Assembly: GCA_964443075.1 (NCBI GenBank)
Contig: CAYUCB010000009.1
Coordinates: 1 to 48,632, forward strand
Source: DSQQ01 sp964443075
GTDB taxonomy: Bacteria > Chloroflexota > Anaerolineae > 4572-78 > J111
DNA: 48,632 nucleotides
Direction of reading: 5' to 3'
Shown: piece after piece, positions 19,017 to 27,686 of the stretch
Numbering within the stretch: the stretch's first letter is position 1
Layout: each line of letters starts with the position of its first letter
The notes under the pieces: model-generated
Database searches by the model: none
Seen by the model: only the letters and a program-made list of their open reading frames with translations
Told to the model about the DNA's origin: nothing
Program-made: the position numbers and the translations under genes

Positions 19017-20597
19017 CTAATTGAGCGCTCCGGGGGCAGTGATAAGGCCTGGCTGATTAAGTTTTGCTTCTTCCGTAACTTTTTCTTCAGATTGTTGTAT
19101 AGCCACATGATAAACTCCGACCAATAAAGCCAACAAAACCCATAATAATTCCGTCCGTAAACGTGTCCCAAATGGTTCAGTCATCATATTTTGAGCATAC
19201 CCTAACAGACTAACTCCCAAAGCCACACTTAACCACATTAGATGAGGGGGAATATTGGGCTTAAAAAGTAACAAAACCGGTATACTCATACCAGATAACA
19301 ATACTAATATAAAGGCGACCAAACCCCACGGGCCGGTTTCAGCCCAAACCAACAAAAATTTGTTGTGCACCGCATAAATAGAACTACTCCCAACCAAACT
19401 CGGCGGAACATAACGGTTATCAAACATCACCTCACCATAGTTATTCAACCCTACGCCATAAGGATAATCCTCAATAATATTAAAGGCCAGTTCCGCTAGT
19501 GGAATTCGAGATTCGGCCGAGCCATCATCTTTGGTCAAACGAGTCATAATTGTATTCCCCAACAAAAGGGCTAGGATGATCCCCCCACAGATTATCAAAA
19601 TCAACATTTTTGAGTCAATCATGCGCCTGAGGGTAGAAAAAAGAAACCCTGCCAACAAGATGATCCCCATCCCCATCCCTGAAGCCAACCAGCCGGCTCG
19701 TGAACCGGTTCCAACTATCGCCACGGCTCCTGTACCTAGAGCAACCATTATCAAATAAGGGCTAACCAGTTTACGTTTACTCAACATAATACCAAATATA
19801 ACACATAATATAACCATAAACCAGGTACCCCCTGCGCTTGGACTACCTAATGTTCCGCCAACTCTGACAAAACCTGTTCCAGATTCCACCTGGCTCTGAG
19901 TTTTAAAAATACCAATATCAAATTCAAAACCGCTAAAATATTGAGCCATCATGATGATGGCTTGCACTGATGAAGCCACCAGTAAAGTAATCAACACTAA
20001 TCTCAGGTCTTCTTCAGTTTGGAGATGATTGATGAAGTAAAAGTAGGCTAATATAAATTGAGTGATCATCCACATTTCAAAGAAGCTAAACAGGATAAAC
20101 TGGGCCTGAAAAATAGAAAGGAGATTGGTGAACCAAAACAGGGCAGCCGGCACCGTAACCAGTGGAAAATAGCGGATGGCAACTTTACTTGACTCCGAGA
20201 AACGTTGCAAAAACCAAAGAGCATAGCCGATGACAATCACAAAGGTCATCAAAGATATTTCCAGGCCGGCCGGCCCTCCTTGATGTCCCGTTTGGGTGAA
20301 GGGCGCATAATCCAAACCAAGCGGCACATCCACAATAAATATTACCAATAAAATCTTGCTAATGTAATCTATCTTTTTACCTTTATGGCCAAAAGCAACA
20401 TCAATAAGCAGTAAAAAGACTATGCCAAAGAAGATGATCAAAGTAGCTAATAACCATTTACTGGAGAAATTTCGGCTAAATAGAAACAAGCCTCCTATGC
20501 CTATCCCCACCACAACAGGTATAAAAACTTCAACCAAGATGCTTTGCTGTTTTTTTTCCAACCAGGTAAAAAGATAGAACTGTAATTTGGCAAGCAT
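19017..20597 (-). CDS. O-antigen ligase/polymerase-like membrane protein (Wzy type)
   Basis: About a dozen membrane helices spread over roughly 526 residues, with a long extracytoplasmic loop near 390-425 containing AVHNKFLLVWAETGPWGL, match the Wzy/WaaL (Wzy_C) pattern. In this locus the expected role is polymerising flipped repeat units on the outer face of the membrane. I start it at the ATG at 20597, two bases after the stop of the Wzz-kinase gene; a TTG at 20603 overlaps that stop and is an alternative. Wzy proteins diverge strongly, so assignment rests on topology, the conserved His-containing loop and neighbours. Confidence 0.87.
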   Translation of the reverse strand: MLAKLQFYLFTWLEKKQQSILVEVFIPVVVGIGIGGLFLFSRNFSSKWLLATLIIFFGIVFLLLIDVAFGHKGKKIDYISKILLVIFIVDVPLGLDYAPFTQTGHQGGPAGLEISLMTFVIVIGYALWFLQRFSESSKVAIRYFPLVTVPAALFWFTNLLSIFQAQFILFSFFEMWMITQFILAYFYFINHLQTEEDLRLVLITLLVASSVQAIIMMAQYFSGFEFDIGIFKTQSQVESGTGFVRVGGTLGSPSAGGTWFMVILCVIFGIMLSKRKLVSPYLIMVALGTGAVAIVGTGSRAGWLASGMGMGIILLAGFLFSTLRRMIDSKMLILIICGGIILALLLGNTIMTRLTKDDGSAESRIPLAELAFNIIEDYPYGVGLNNYGEVMFDNRYVPPSLVGSSSIYAVHNKFLLVWAETGPWGLVAFILVLLSGMSIPVLLLFKPNIPPHLMWLSVALGVSLLGYAQNMMTEPFGTRLRTELLWVLLALLVGVYHVAIQQSEEKVTEEAKLNQPGLITAPGALN

Positions 20598-20599
20598 CG

Positions 20600-22129
20600 T
20601 CAATCGTACGCCAATTTTTTATTACTTTTTTGCACAAATACAATGCCTAACAATGAAGCCTTGCTGGTGTTTAATTGCGCAATCGCTTCAGCTAAAGTAT
20701 CTCTGGTTGTATAGCCCTCATTCACCACCAAAATTGCCCCATCTACTTTAGGGACCAGCATCGAGACATCAGCTAACCCCAAAACAGGGGGCGCATCTAA
20801 AATGGCTATTTGCGCCTGGGCATCAATCCATTTGAGTAAATCACTCATTACCAAAGAATTTAAGAGTTTGGTTGGATTGGGTGGGGTTGGGCCTGAAGTA
20901 ATGATAAATAGCGTGGGCAAATCAGTAGGGTAAATAATTTGGTCAAGCGTGACCAATTCGGCCAATAAACTGCTTAAACCAGCATATCCATCATTCAAAT
21001 TAAATCTTTTGCTAAACACAGGGCGACGCAGATCACACTCAACCAGAAAAATGGTCCGTTGTTGCTCTGATAAAACTTGAGCCAGGTTCCCGGAAACCAT
21101 TGATTTCCCTTCTTTTGATACCGAACTGGTCAAGATAATCTTTTTGAGCGGTTTTTCTTGCCCCAGAGCATCTAAATTGGCCGCCAGCAACCTATATGCT
21201 TCAAGCAGTCTCAGGTCTTTTTTGGTCAATTTAGAATTTCCCTCCTGAGCCAGATTCAAGAATCCATTAGGTACCACTCCAATAATTTTTTCCTGAGTTA
21301 AATGCTTTAACTGCTGTGGGCTGTGAATACGAGTGTCCAAATTCTCTAAAATTAGGGCGAACCCAATTCCACCGGCCAAACCTAAAGCCATAGCCAGAAT
21401 TATATCGGTGATTTTTAAGCCATTTACCGGCAAGGTGGGTAATACGGCCGGCTCAATCACAATGATACTATTGGCTCGCACCGCTTCATTTAACCGGGCC
21501 AGTTCATACTCTTGCAACAAGCGGCTGTAAGAACTCTCGCCGAAAACTATTTGATTTCTAATGGTTTCAATTTCCACACTCGAAGCGCCCGTGCTTAACA
21601 GCTTGGCCAAATCGGCGCGTCTGGCCCTTAAATCAACATTTAATTTATCGAGTTGATCCTGAATGACCTCAGTGGTGCTTTTTTGCTTGCCGACATACAA
21701 ATTTTGCACATGCTCGATTAACAAATCAGTTAAAACATTTGTAAAATCACGGGCAAACTTTGGATCCTTATCTTCAAAAGTTATGCCCAACAATTCTGTT
21801 TTATTAATAATCTCAATGGTCAGGTAATCCCCTAAATTACCTGTATTAGCATTGGGTCTACCCGCTCGCCGGACCGCCTCTTGCAAAACGGGACTGCTGG
21901 TTAGAATTTCCTGATAAGTGCGCATCAAACGATCGCCCTGAAGATCATCCTTAAAACTCAGAGCCGAAGTACCAACATCTTGAAAAACTCGCACTTTAGC
22001 CGTAGCCTTGTAAACTGGGGTAATCAAAAATCCCATCACCACACTGACCAAAATAATCGTGGTGATGGCAACAATCACGATAGTAAATATTCTACGTGAT
22101 AAAATTTCCAGAAAGCGTTGTATTTCCAT
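20600..22129 (-). CDS. Fused Wzz chain-length regulator and CpsD-like BY-kinase
   Basis: The 509 residues form one polypeptide. The Wzz domain has helices at about 14-37 and 240-262 that flank a coiled extracytoplasmic loop. The cytoplasmic P-loop domain has Walker A SSVSKEGKS at 335-343, Walker A' VECDLRRP at 363-370 and Walker B IAILDAPPVLG at 441-451. In the family this unit autophosphorylates a C-terminal tyrosine cluster to control chain length. Here the tail ends KSNKKLAYD with a single Tyr, and the first Asp of Walker A' is Glu364, so kinase activity may be altered or absent. It is the first gene of the train, and no Shine-Dalgarno sequence precedes the ATG. Confidence 0.9.
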   Translation of the reverse strand: MEIQRFLEILSRRIFTIVIVAITTIILVSVVMGFLITPVYKATAKVRVFQDVGTSALSFKDDLQGDRLMRTYQEILTSSPVLQEAVRRAGRPNANTGNLGDYLTIEIINKTELLGITFEDKDPKFARDFTNVLTDLLIEHVQNLYVGKQKSTTEVIQDQLDKLNVDLRARRADLAKLLSTGASSVEIETIRNQIVFGESSYSRLLQEYELARLNEAVRANSIIVIEPAVLPTLPVNGLKITDIILAMALGLAGGIGFALILENLDTRIHSPQQLKHLTQEKIIGVVPNGFLNLAQEGNSKLTKKDLRLLEAYRLLAANLDALGQEKPLKKIILTSSVSKEGKSMVSGNLAQVLSEQQRTIFLVECDLRRPVFSKRFNLNDGYAGLSSLLAELVTLDQIIYPTDLPTLFIITSGPTPPNPTKLLNSLVMSDLLKWIDAQAQIAILDAPPVLGLADVSMLVPKVDGAILVVNEGYTTRDTLAEAIAQLNTSKASLLGIVFVQKSNKKLAYD

Positions 22130-22136
22130 ATAAACT

Positions 22137-22164
22137 ATAGTATCTCGTTATGTTAAAAAATCAA
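22137..22164 (-). promoter_or_regulatory. Candidate promoter of the exopolysaccharide operon, possibly leaderless
   Basis: On the minus strand TTGATT (22159-22164) and TACTAT (22137-22142) are separated by 16 bases. The ATG of the Wzz-kinase gene lies 7 bases after the -10 box, where transcription would normally begin, and no ribosome-binding site is present. This arrangement fits a leaderless mRNA. It is inference from spacing and hexamers alone. Confidence 0.45.
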
Positions 22165-22236
22165 CTAAAGCTATAACAATTTGATGATACTACAAATTAG
22201 TTTGAATTACGTTTGAAGTAGTCCAAAGGAACTAGG

Positions 22237-23985
22237 CTATGGTTGAGGCGTCCCCGCTAATTTCCACTCACCCGCATTCCAGGTGACGGTATCGTAAATA
22301 TGGGGCACCACCCCCTGCAAGTTGGTATTAATGGCGTAACGGTCGGGCAGGGCCAGCAGGGGAATTTGCGGCAGGTCTTGCTGTAAAATAACCGCCAATT
22401 CACACAACAGCGTCCGGCGGCGATTGGTCGGCAGAGGCGTATACAGCGCATCGAAAATACCGCTCAAGGTGGGGTTGCGATAACGGCTGATATTTAACCC
22501 GGCATTGGGGTTATCGCGGGTAGGAATGTGGCGCGGGTCGTAATAGTCAGACAGATAAATGGTGGGGTCAACCCCATAATAGCCGTCATCCCACAAATCC
22601 AGATCAAAGTTTCCGCGCATTTCAAGGCCTTCATTTTCCCAGGTATTCCATAATTTACTGCCTTCAACCACTTCATGCTCTAAATTAATACCTACTTCGC
22701 GCAGCATTTCTTCCAGCAAAAGCTGGGCGGCGTTCATTTGAGGGCCAAATTCTTCATAGCTATAGCTTTTCAGGGTTAAACGGGTGCCATCTTCAACCGT
22801 GCCGCAGCCCTGGCAGGTACGGATGGGGTCTTCTTCGGGGTTGGTGAGCCGCCAGCCGGCCTCATCCAACAAGGCGCTGGACAGGCCGGGGTTAAAATTA
22901 TAGCCGGGCAATTGACAGCCAAACTGGTACAGTTCGGTGTCAACCGGAATAGCTCGATTATTGAATATTTCTTCATTAAGCCGGTTGACATCTACCGCAT
23001 AGCGCACCGCCTCGCGCAGTTTGGGGTTAGCCAGCACCGGGTGGGGTTGGTCGGGGTTGGCGCTGCCGGGCAGGCTGAGGTTAGGAATCAACCGCAACAC
23101 AAACCGGGGCGGATTAGTCACCAGCACATTAACGGTGTCGCTGTCTTCAAGGCGAGTTAAAACCGGCTCTTCGGGCCACAAATCCAGGTGAACATTACCC
23201 CGTTCCAGGCTGCGGCCTCTAAACTCGGCATCGGGTTGAACCTCAAACACCAGTTGCGAGGCCAGCGGGCGCTCAGGCACAAAGTAGTGCGGGTTAGGCG
23301 CAAAAATCAGGCGCACCCCAGAAATCCACTGCTCCAGCACAAAAGGGCCGGTGCTGATAGGTTTAAAGTTGCAATCCCAGGTCAGCATCTCAGCGGTGGG
23401 GCCGCAGTAATGGGCCGGAAAAACGCCGGTACCATTGCCGCCAAACTGAAGCAGGTAATTGGGGTAAAAACGGCGGTAATGCACAATGGCCGTAAAAGGA
23501 TCAGGCGTTTCTACTGATTCAATCAGGTCAAAGCCGGGCGCGTAAATACGGCTATCGCGAAATGATTGCCAGGTGTAACGGACATCTTCAGCCGTAAAAG
23601 GTTGGCCGTCGCTCCAGAGCAGGCCGGGCCGGATTCGCCAGGTGACGGTCAGGCCGTCTTCACTCAGGTCGCCATTGGTCAGGGTGGGTAAATCTGCGGC
23701 TAATTCGGGGTAATAATTGCCATCCGGGCCAACCTCGGCCAGCGCGCCGTAAACCAATTCACCAATCAAGGCCTCATAGCCGGTATCATTGAGATAAGCG
23801 TTGAAACTGGGCGGGTCAATGGGTATGGGCACAATAAGGGCATCGTCGCGCACATCAACAGCCAGGGCTAACGGAGGCAGGGTCGGCGTAGGCGGCGGCG
23901 AAACCGGCGGCGGCAGGGGGGCCAGATCACAGGCGGCTAACAGGAACAATAAGAAAAGCAAACAAAGGGTTATAAATAATCGCAC
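22237..23985 (-). CDS. ABC transporter solute-binding lipoprotein, family 5 (peptide/nickel type)
   Basis: The 582 residues open with a lipoprotein signal ending LLAAC (Cys19), then a Pro/Thr linker and a SBP_bac_5 domain. Typical family segments are GLTVTWRIRPGLLWSDGQPFTAEDV near 105 (quoted in part), FRDSRIY, and LREAVRYAVDVNRLNEE near 320. Such proteins capture oligopeptides or other solutes outside the cell and deliver them to permeases, but no permease or ATPase gene adjoins it. The start is GTG at 23985 with GAGAAGG touching it. The gene is divergent from the response regulator and separated from the exopolysaccharide operon by 107 bases. Confidence 0.9.
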   Translation of the reverse strand: MRLFITLCLLFLLFLLAACDLAPLPPPVSPPPTPTLPPLALAVDVRDDALIVPIPIDPPSFNAYLNDTGYEALIGELVYGALAEVGPDGNYYPELAADLPTLTNGDLSEDGLTVTWRIRPGLLWSDGQPFTAEDVRYTWQSFRDSRIYAPGFDLIESVETPDPFTAIVHYRRFYPNYLLQFGGNGTGVFPAHYCGPTAEMLTWDCNFKPISTGPFVLEQWISGVRLIFAPNPHYFVPERPLASQLVFEVQPDAEFRGRSLERGNVHLDLWPEEPVLTRLEDSDTVNVLVTNPPRFVLRLIPNLSLPGSANPDQPHPVLANPKLREAVRYAVDVNRLNEEIFNNRAIPVDTELYQFGCQLPGYNFNPGLSSALLDEAGWRLTNPEEDPIRTCQGCGTVEDGTRLTLKSYSYEEFGPQMNAAQLLLEEMLREVGINLEHEVVEGSKLWNTWENEGLEMRGNFDLDLWDDGYYGVDPTIYLSDYYDPRHIPTRDNPNAGLNISRYRNPTLSGIFDALYTPLPTNRRRTLLCELAVILQQDLPQIPLLALPDRYAINTNLQGVVPHIYDTVTWNAGEWKLAGTPQP

Positions 23986-24155
23986 CTTCTCATTTTAACC
24001 CGCCGGATAAGAAGGTCAAAATCAATGAGGTGGGAAAATTTGTGGTTTTGCGCCAGGCATGCAAACCAGATTCAAACTTAAGGATGTTACAATGAAATGA
24101 GCGTTTTCCCTAGGGGGAGAGTGACTCTAGAAAACAGTTAGATTGCAGCAAAAAA

Positions 24156-24539
24156 ATGAGCCAACAACCTACCATTTTGATTGTTGATGATGACCCACTC
24201 ATCATGATGGTTATCCTGCAAATTGTCACCCGGGCCGTTCCAAACACCACCCAAATTTTAACCGCCAGCGATGGCGAAGAGGGCTTACACATCGCTCTGG
24301 CGGTCCAACCCGATATCATTATTACCGATTTGATGATGCCCAAAATGGATGGGCATGAAATGGTGCAAACCCTCCGTCAGGCTGGGTCAAACTGCTCCGT
24401 TCTTGGGGTAAGCTGTGGCAGCCTGACCGATACCCGTACCAAAGCCTTTAGCCAGCTCTGCGATAACTTTCTAAGCAAACCTTTTATGCCCAATGATCTG
24501 GTTAAAAAGTTAAGCGGGCTGGCTATTCCTCAAATATAA
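24156..24539 (+). CDS. Single-domain response regulator (CheY-like receiver)
   Basis: The 127 residues contain only a receiver domain. The acidic pocket is Asp11-Asp12, the phosphoacceptor is Asp58 in IIITDLMMPKMDG, Ser86 takes the Thr/Ser switch position and Lys108 lies in SKPF. There is no output domain, so it probably signals by protein-protein contact or phosphotransfer. No histidine kinase is nearby. It is the only plus-strand gene between 73 and 35681 and converges with murJ, with 11 bases between stops. A possible -10 box TACAAT lies at about 24088. Confidence 0.9.
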   Translation: MSQQPTILIVDDDPLIMMVILQIVTRAVPNTTQILTASDGEEGLHIALAVQPDIIITDLMMPKMDGHEMVQTLRQAGSNCSVLGVSCGSLTDTRTKAFSQLCDNFLSKPFMPNDLVKKLSGLAIPQI

Positions 24540-24550
24540 AGCTGATAGCC

Positions 24551-26080
24551 TTAACGCCCCACCAGCCGGGGCAGCCAGCGAATTTCCTCCAGCCCCAATA
24601 GCCAGCCAACCCCCAAATAAACCAATCCACCCAGCGCTCCACCGCCAATAACCATCAATAACGGAGCCAAGCCGGGGGCCAGCGCCCCAAAGGTTAAAAT
24701 CGCTGCGCCCATGGCCGCCGCCGCAAGCAGCGCTCGCAGCAAAGTTTTGAGCATCGAAGCGGCCTCAATCCCACCCATCCGCCGCTGCGCCACCATCAAC
24801 AGTAATAAAACCTCTACCGTTACCGCCACCCCATTAGAAAGAGCCAGCCCGCCCGCATCAAGAGGACGGTAGAGCAGCACCGCCAGGCTAACATTAACCA
24901 CCATGCCGGCCAAAGCCCCCCACAACGGCGTCAGCGTATCTTTTTGGGCATAAAATAGGCGGTTAACCACCTCCAGGGCGCTATGCCCGACCAGGGCCAA
25001 AGCCCAAAAGTGCAGGGTCTGGTCTACCGCCGCCGTTGAATCCGGGCCAAACTCTCCCCGCTCTAACAGGACTTCAATGATAGGCAAGCCCAACACCATC
25101 AACCCCACCATCGCCGGGATGGAGAGGGCCAAAATAATCCGCAACGCCAGAGCGGTGGTATGTCGCAAACCGGCCTGATTGCCCACCGCCGCTAACTCAG
25201 CCATGGTTGGAAACAACACAATCCCAATGGCCGAACCGATAATGGTTTGGGGCATCTGCATTAAATCCCAGCCATAATCCAGAGCCGACACGCTGCCCTC
25301 GCCCAGGCGTGAAGCCAGATTAAAAATAACCAGAAAATTAATCTGAATCACCCCAATGGTTAAAATGCGCGGCCCCATCAACTTAACCACCTGGTGCAGG
25401 CCAGAGTCGCGCCAGCCCAAAATGGGCCAGTAACGCATCCGGTAGCGCACCAGGCCGGGCAGCTGGATGAGCAGGTGTCCGGCAGCCCCGGCGATAGCCC
25501 CCCACATCAAGCCGTAAACCCCTAAAATGGGCACCAGCCAGATGGCCCCAATAATCAACCCCAGATTGTAAATAAGTGGGGCCAGAGCCGGCAGTAAAAA
25601 ATGCTGGTGCGCGTTCAATACCCCCCCCACCAGGCCGCTGAGGCTAAAAATAAGGGTAGAAAGCAAAGCCAGCCGCATCAGGTTAGCCGTAAGCTGCTGC
25701 GTTTCGGGCGAAAAACCGGGGGCAATTAACCATTCGACCAGCGGCAAGGCCACCAGGGCCACCCCGGCAGAAGCCAGAGAAACCGCTATCAGCATGGTGT
25801 TGAGGGTAGCGCTGGTTAACCGCCAGCCGTCGCGGTCGCTGGGGGGGCGCAGGGTTAGCCGCTCGCTAAGAATGGGGATAAAAGCCGTAGCCAGCGCCCC
25901 CCCGGAAATGAGCATAAAAAGGATATCGGGCAGGCGAAAGGCGGCAATAAAGGCATCATAATCGCTGCCGGTGCCAAAGGCGCGGGCAATGACAATTTGT
26001 CGCCCCACCCCCAGCCCTTTGTTGACCAAAAAGGCGGTCATCAAAATGCCAACGGAGCGAATAAGGTGGGCGGTACGCAT
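24551..26080 (-). CDS. murJ: Lipid II flippase MurJ (MviN)
   Basis: The 509 residues have 13-14 predicted membrane helices and MurJ signatures: RSVGILMTAFLVNKGLGVGRQ at the N-terminus (quoted in part, the helix-1 Arg-rich exit), ARAFGTGSDYDAFIAAFRLPD, and FFxLxSGGALATAFIPILSE-like ISGGALATAFIPILSE. It flips lipid-linked peptidoglycan precursor to the outer membrane face. Related exopolysaccharide flippases lack this N-terminal pattern. The ATG abuts a tract of AACGTT-type 7-nt repeats, leaving no Shine-Dalgarno sequence. Confidence 0.93.
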   Translation of the reverse strand: MRTAHLIRSVGILMTAFLVNKGLGVGRQIVIARAFGTGSDYDAFIAAFRLPDILFMLISGGALATAFIPILSERLTLRPPSDRDGWRLTSATLNTMLIAVSLASAGVALVALPLVEWLIAPGFSPETQQLTANLMRLALLSTLIFSLSGLVGGVLNAHQHFLLPALAPLIYNLGLIIGAIWLVPILGVYGLMWGAIAGAAGHLLIQLPGLVRYRMRYWPILGWRDSGLHQVVKLMGPRILTIGVIQINFLVIFNLASRLGEGSVSALDYGWDLMQMPQTIIGSAIGIVLFPTMAELAAVGNQAGLRHTTALALRIILALSIPAMVGLMVLGLPIIEVLLERGEFGPDSTAAVDQTLHFWALALVGHSALEVVNRLFYAQKDTLTPLWGALAGMVVNVSLAVLLYRPLDAGGLALSNGVAVTVEVLLLLMVAQRRMGGIEAASMLKTLLRALLAAAAMGAAILTFGALAPGLAPLLMVIGGGALGGLVYLGVGWLLGLEEIRWLPRLVGR

Positions 26081-26081
26081 A

Positions 26082-26136
26082 AGCGTTAAACGTTTGAACG
26101 TTAAACGTTTAAATGTTCAACGTTTTAACGTTCAAC
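26082..26136. repeat. Heptanucleotide repeat tract (AACGTTTA-type)
   Basis: About eight degenerate 7-base units based on ACGTTTA/AACGTTA fill the gap between murJ and the phospholipase D-like gene. Because the unit is nearly its own complement the tract can fold back. It belongs to the set of 7-nt tandem repeats found throughout the window. Confidence 0.7.
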
Positions 26137-26138
26137 AT

Positions 26139-27350
26139 TTAATTCTTTTTAGGCGGATTCTGCGCCTGGTCATAAACGCGGTCAAACTCGGCCAGAAATT
26201 GTTGGGCAATCTCAGAATTGTGGATGACCAGCATATTTTCATCGTTTGATTCGTCGGCGCTGCCGGTAAAGTTAAAAGAACCCAGCACCACCGTTTTATC
26301 ATCAATGATAAATACCTTGTGGTGCATGGTGTAGGGGTTGCCATCCTGCCAGACATCCAGTTTGGCTTTTTTCATGGCCCCCCACTGGCTGGACTCGGTT
26401 TCTGAGCCGCGCGTTTCAAACACGCCATGCACTTCTACCCCGGCTTTGGCCCGGTCAATCACCGTTTCACCAATGCCATCATGAGTAAAAGAAAAAGCCA
26501 TAAAGCGGAGGCTTTTTTGGGCCTGGCTGAGCAAAACCATCAACTGGTCGGCGCAAAGGTCTTCGGGGGCAAAGCAGGTTTCAATCAGGGTGTCGCCTAT
26601 TTTAAGCTGAGGTTGAGCCGTATTAGCCGGCGACTTTGGCCCGAATTCCTCATTAAATAACTCCTCAAACTCACCAGCGTAAGTTTGGGCCAGTTCCGGC
26701 GATTGAATGAAGATACCGTTGTTGTTGTTGCGGTAGGTATCATTCACCGTAAAGTTCCAAGAGCCGGTCCACACCGCCTGACCATCCACTACCACAAATT
26801 TGTTGTGCATAATGGCGCTGCGCTCATCGGGGATGATGGGGATTTTGGCCTTTTTGAGCCGGATGAGGGTTTCATCTTCTTCCAGCGAGTCCGTGTCCGT
26901 CACCATCCGCACCTTTACCCCCCGGTCGCGAGCGGCCAAAATGGCGTCGCCAATTTCATCCAGCTTTAGCTCATAAATGGCGATATCCAGGCTGTTTTGG
27001 GCGCTATCAAGAGCCTCAATCAAACCACTCATTATGGTTTGGGCGCGTACCTCTGGTTTATCGGGGTATTTTGGGGTAGAAAAGTAGAGTTGGTACCACG
27101 CCCCTTTAATCGGCTCACCCACCGCCGGCGGTGGAGTAGCGGGTTTGGCGGCCCGGGTAGGTGTCGCCGCTTGGCTCGATTCTTTGGTGCTGCCGGGCGT
27201 GGCCGAATCAGAACCCAGCAGCCCCATTTGAGTGCCAATATATCCCGCGCACAGAACAAACAGCACGAGAATCACTCCCCCAATTGAAATTCCGGCGGCC
27301 CCTTTGCGGCTGCTTGATGTACCGGTACTACTCTCGCGTTTCTTGGTCAT
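26139..27350 (-). CDS. Membrane-anchored phospholipase D-like protein with two HKD motifs
   Basis: I start at the ATG at 27350, which has GGAGG 6 bases upstream, giving 403 residues. A single N-terminal helix (about 21-40) is followed by a Pro/Thr/Ala linker. Two PLD repeats then have HNKFVVVD (His182, Lys184, Asp189) and HHKVFIID (His343, Lys345, Asp350), each followed by a GSxNFT strand. Families with this layout include bacterial nucleases, cardiolipin synthases and phospholipases; the pattern SGLIEALDSAQNSLDIAIYE is closest to the Nuc-like/PLDc_2 type. It overlaps the upstream 115-residue gene by 23 bases. The substrate is uncertain. Confidence 0.88.
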   Translation of the reverse strand: MTKKRESSTGTSSSRKGAAGISIGGVILVLFVLCAGYIGTQMGLLGSDSATPGSTKESSQAATPTRAAKPATPPPAVGEPIKGAWYQLYFSTPKYPDKPEVRAQTIMSGLIEALDSAQNSLDIAIYELKLDEIGDAILAARDRGVKVRMVTDTDSLEEDETLIRLKKAKIPIIPDERSAIMHNKFVVVDGQAVWTGSWNFTVNDTYRNNNNGIFIQSPELAQTYAGEFEELFNEEFGPKSPANTAQPQLKIGDTLIETCFAPEDLCADQLMVLLSQAQKSLRFMAFSFTHDGIGETVIDRAKAGVEVHGVFETRGSETESSQWGAMKKAKLDVWQDGNPYTMHHKVFIIDDKTVVLGSFNFTGSADESNDENMLVIHNSEIAQQFLAEFDRVYDQAQNPPKKN

Positions 27351-27675
27351 TATTTTCCTCCGTAGGTATAGGTTGTTGGGCAATCACGGTAAGGGTAATC
27401 ACTTGCTCAACCAGCTTGAGCAAATGCTCAATCATTTCCACGTCCGATAAATCGGCCCGCTGCTCAATCAGGCGGTTGACGCTGCGCATGGCCCGCTGCA
27501 ACGACTGAGCGGCCACATCCAGATTTTCGGGCGACAGGCGCAGGTCGGCCAGATTATTTAGCTGCTGTTCGCCCCATTCTAACAACAATTTGGCTGCGTC
27601 GTCGGTCAGGGCATCGGTCAGGCCCTCGTTCTCATAAAGCTGTTCTACCAGGGGTTGGATAGGGTTTTCGCTCAT
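27328..27675 (-). CDS. Small acidic helical protein of unknown function
   Basis: The 115 residues are strongly acidic and predicted to be all-helical, with leucine-rich amphipathic stretches (LLLEWGEQQLNNL, EMIEHLLKLVEQVITL). I do not recognise a family. Its 3' end overlaps the start of the phospholipase D-like gene by 23 bases and it follows the Uma2 gene by 11 bases, so the three genes are probably one transcript. Its coding status rests on this tight packing and the absence of a better frame. Confidence 0.65.
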   Translation of the reverse strand: MSENPIQPLVEQLYENEGLTDALTDDAAKLLLEWGEQQLNNLADLRLSPENLDVAAQSLQRAMRSVNRLIEQRADLSDVEMIEHLLKLVEQVITLTVIAQQPIPTEENNDQETRE

Positions 27676-27686
27676 CAGATTTTCCG

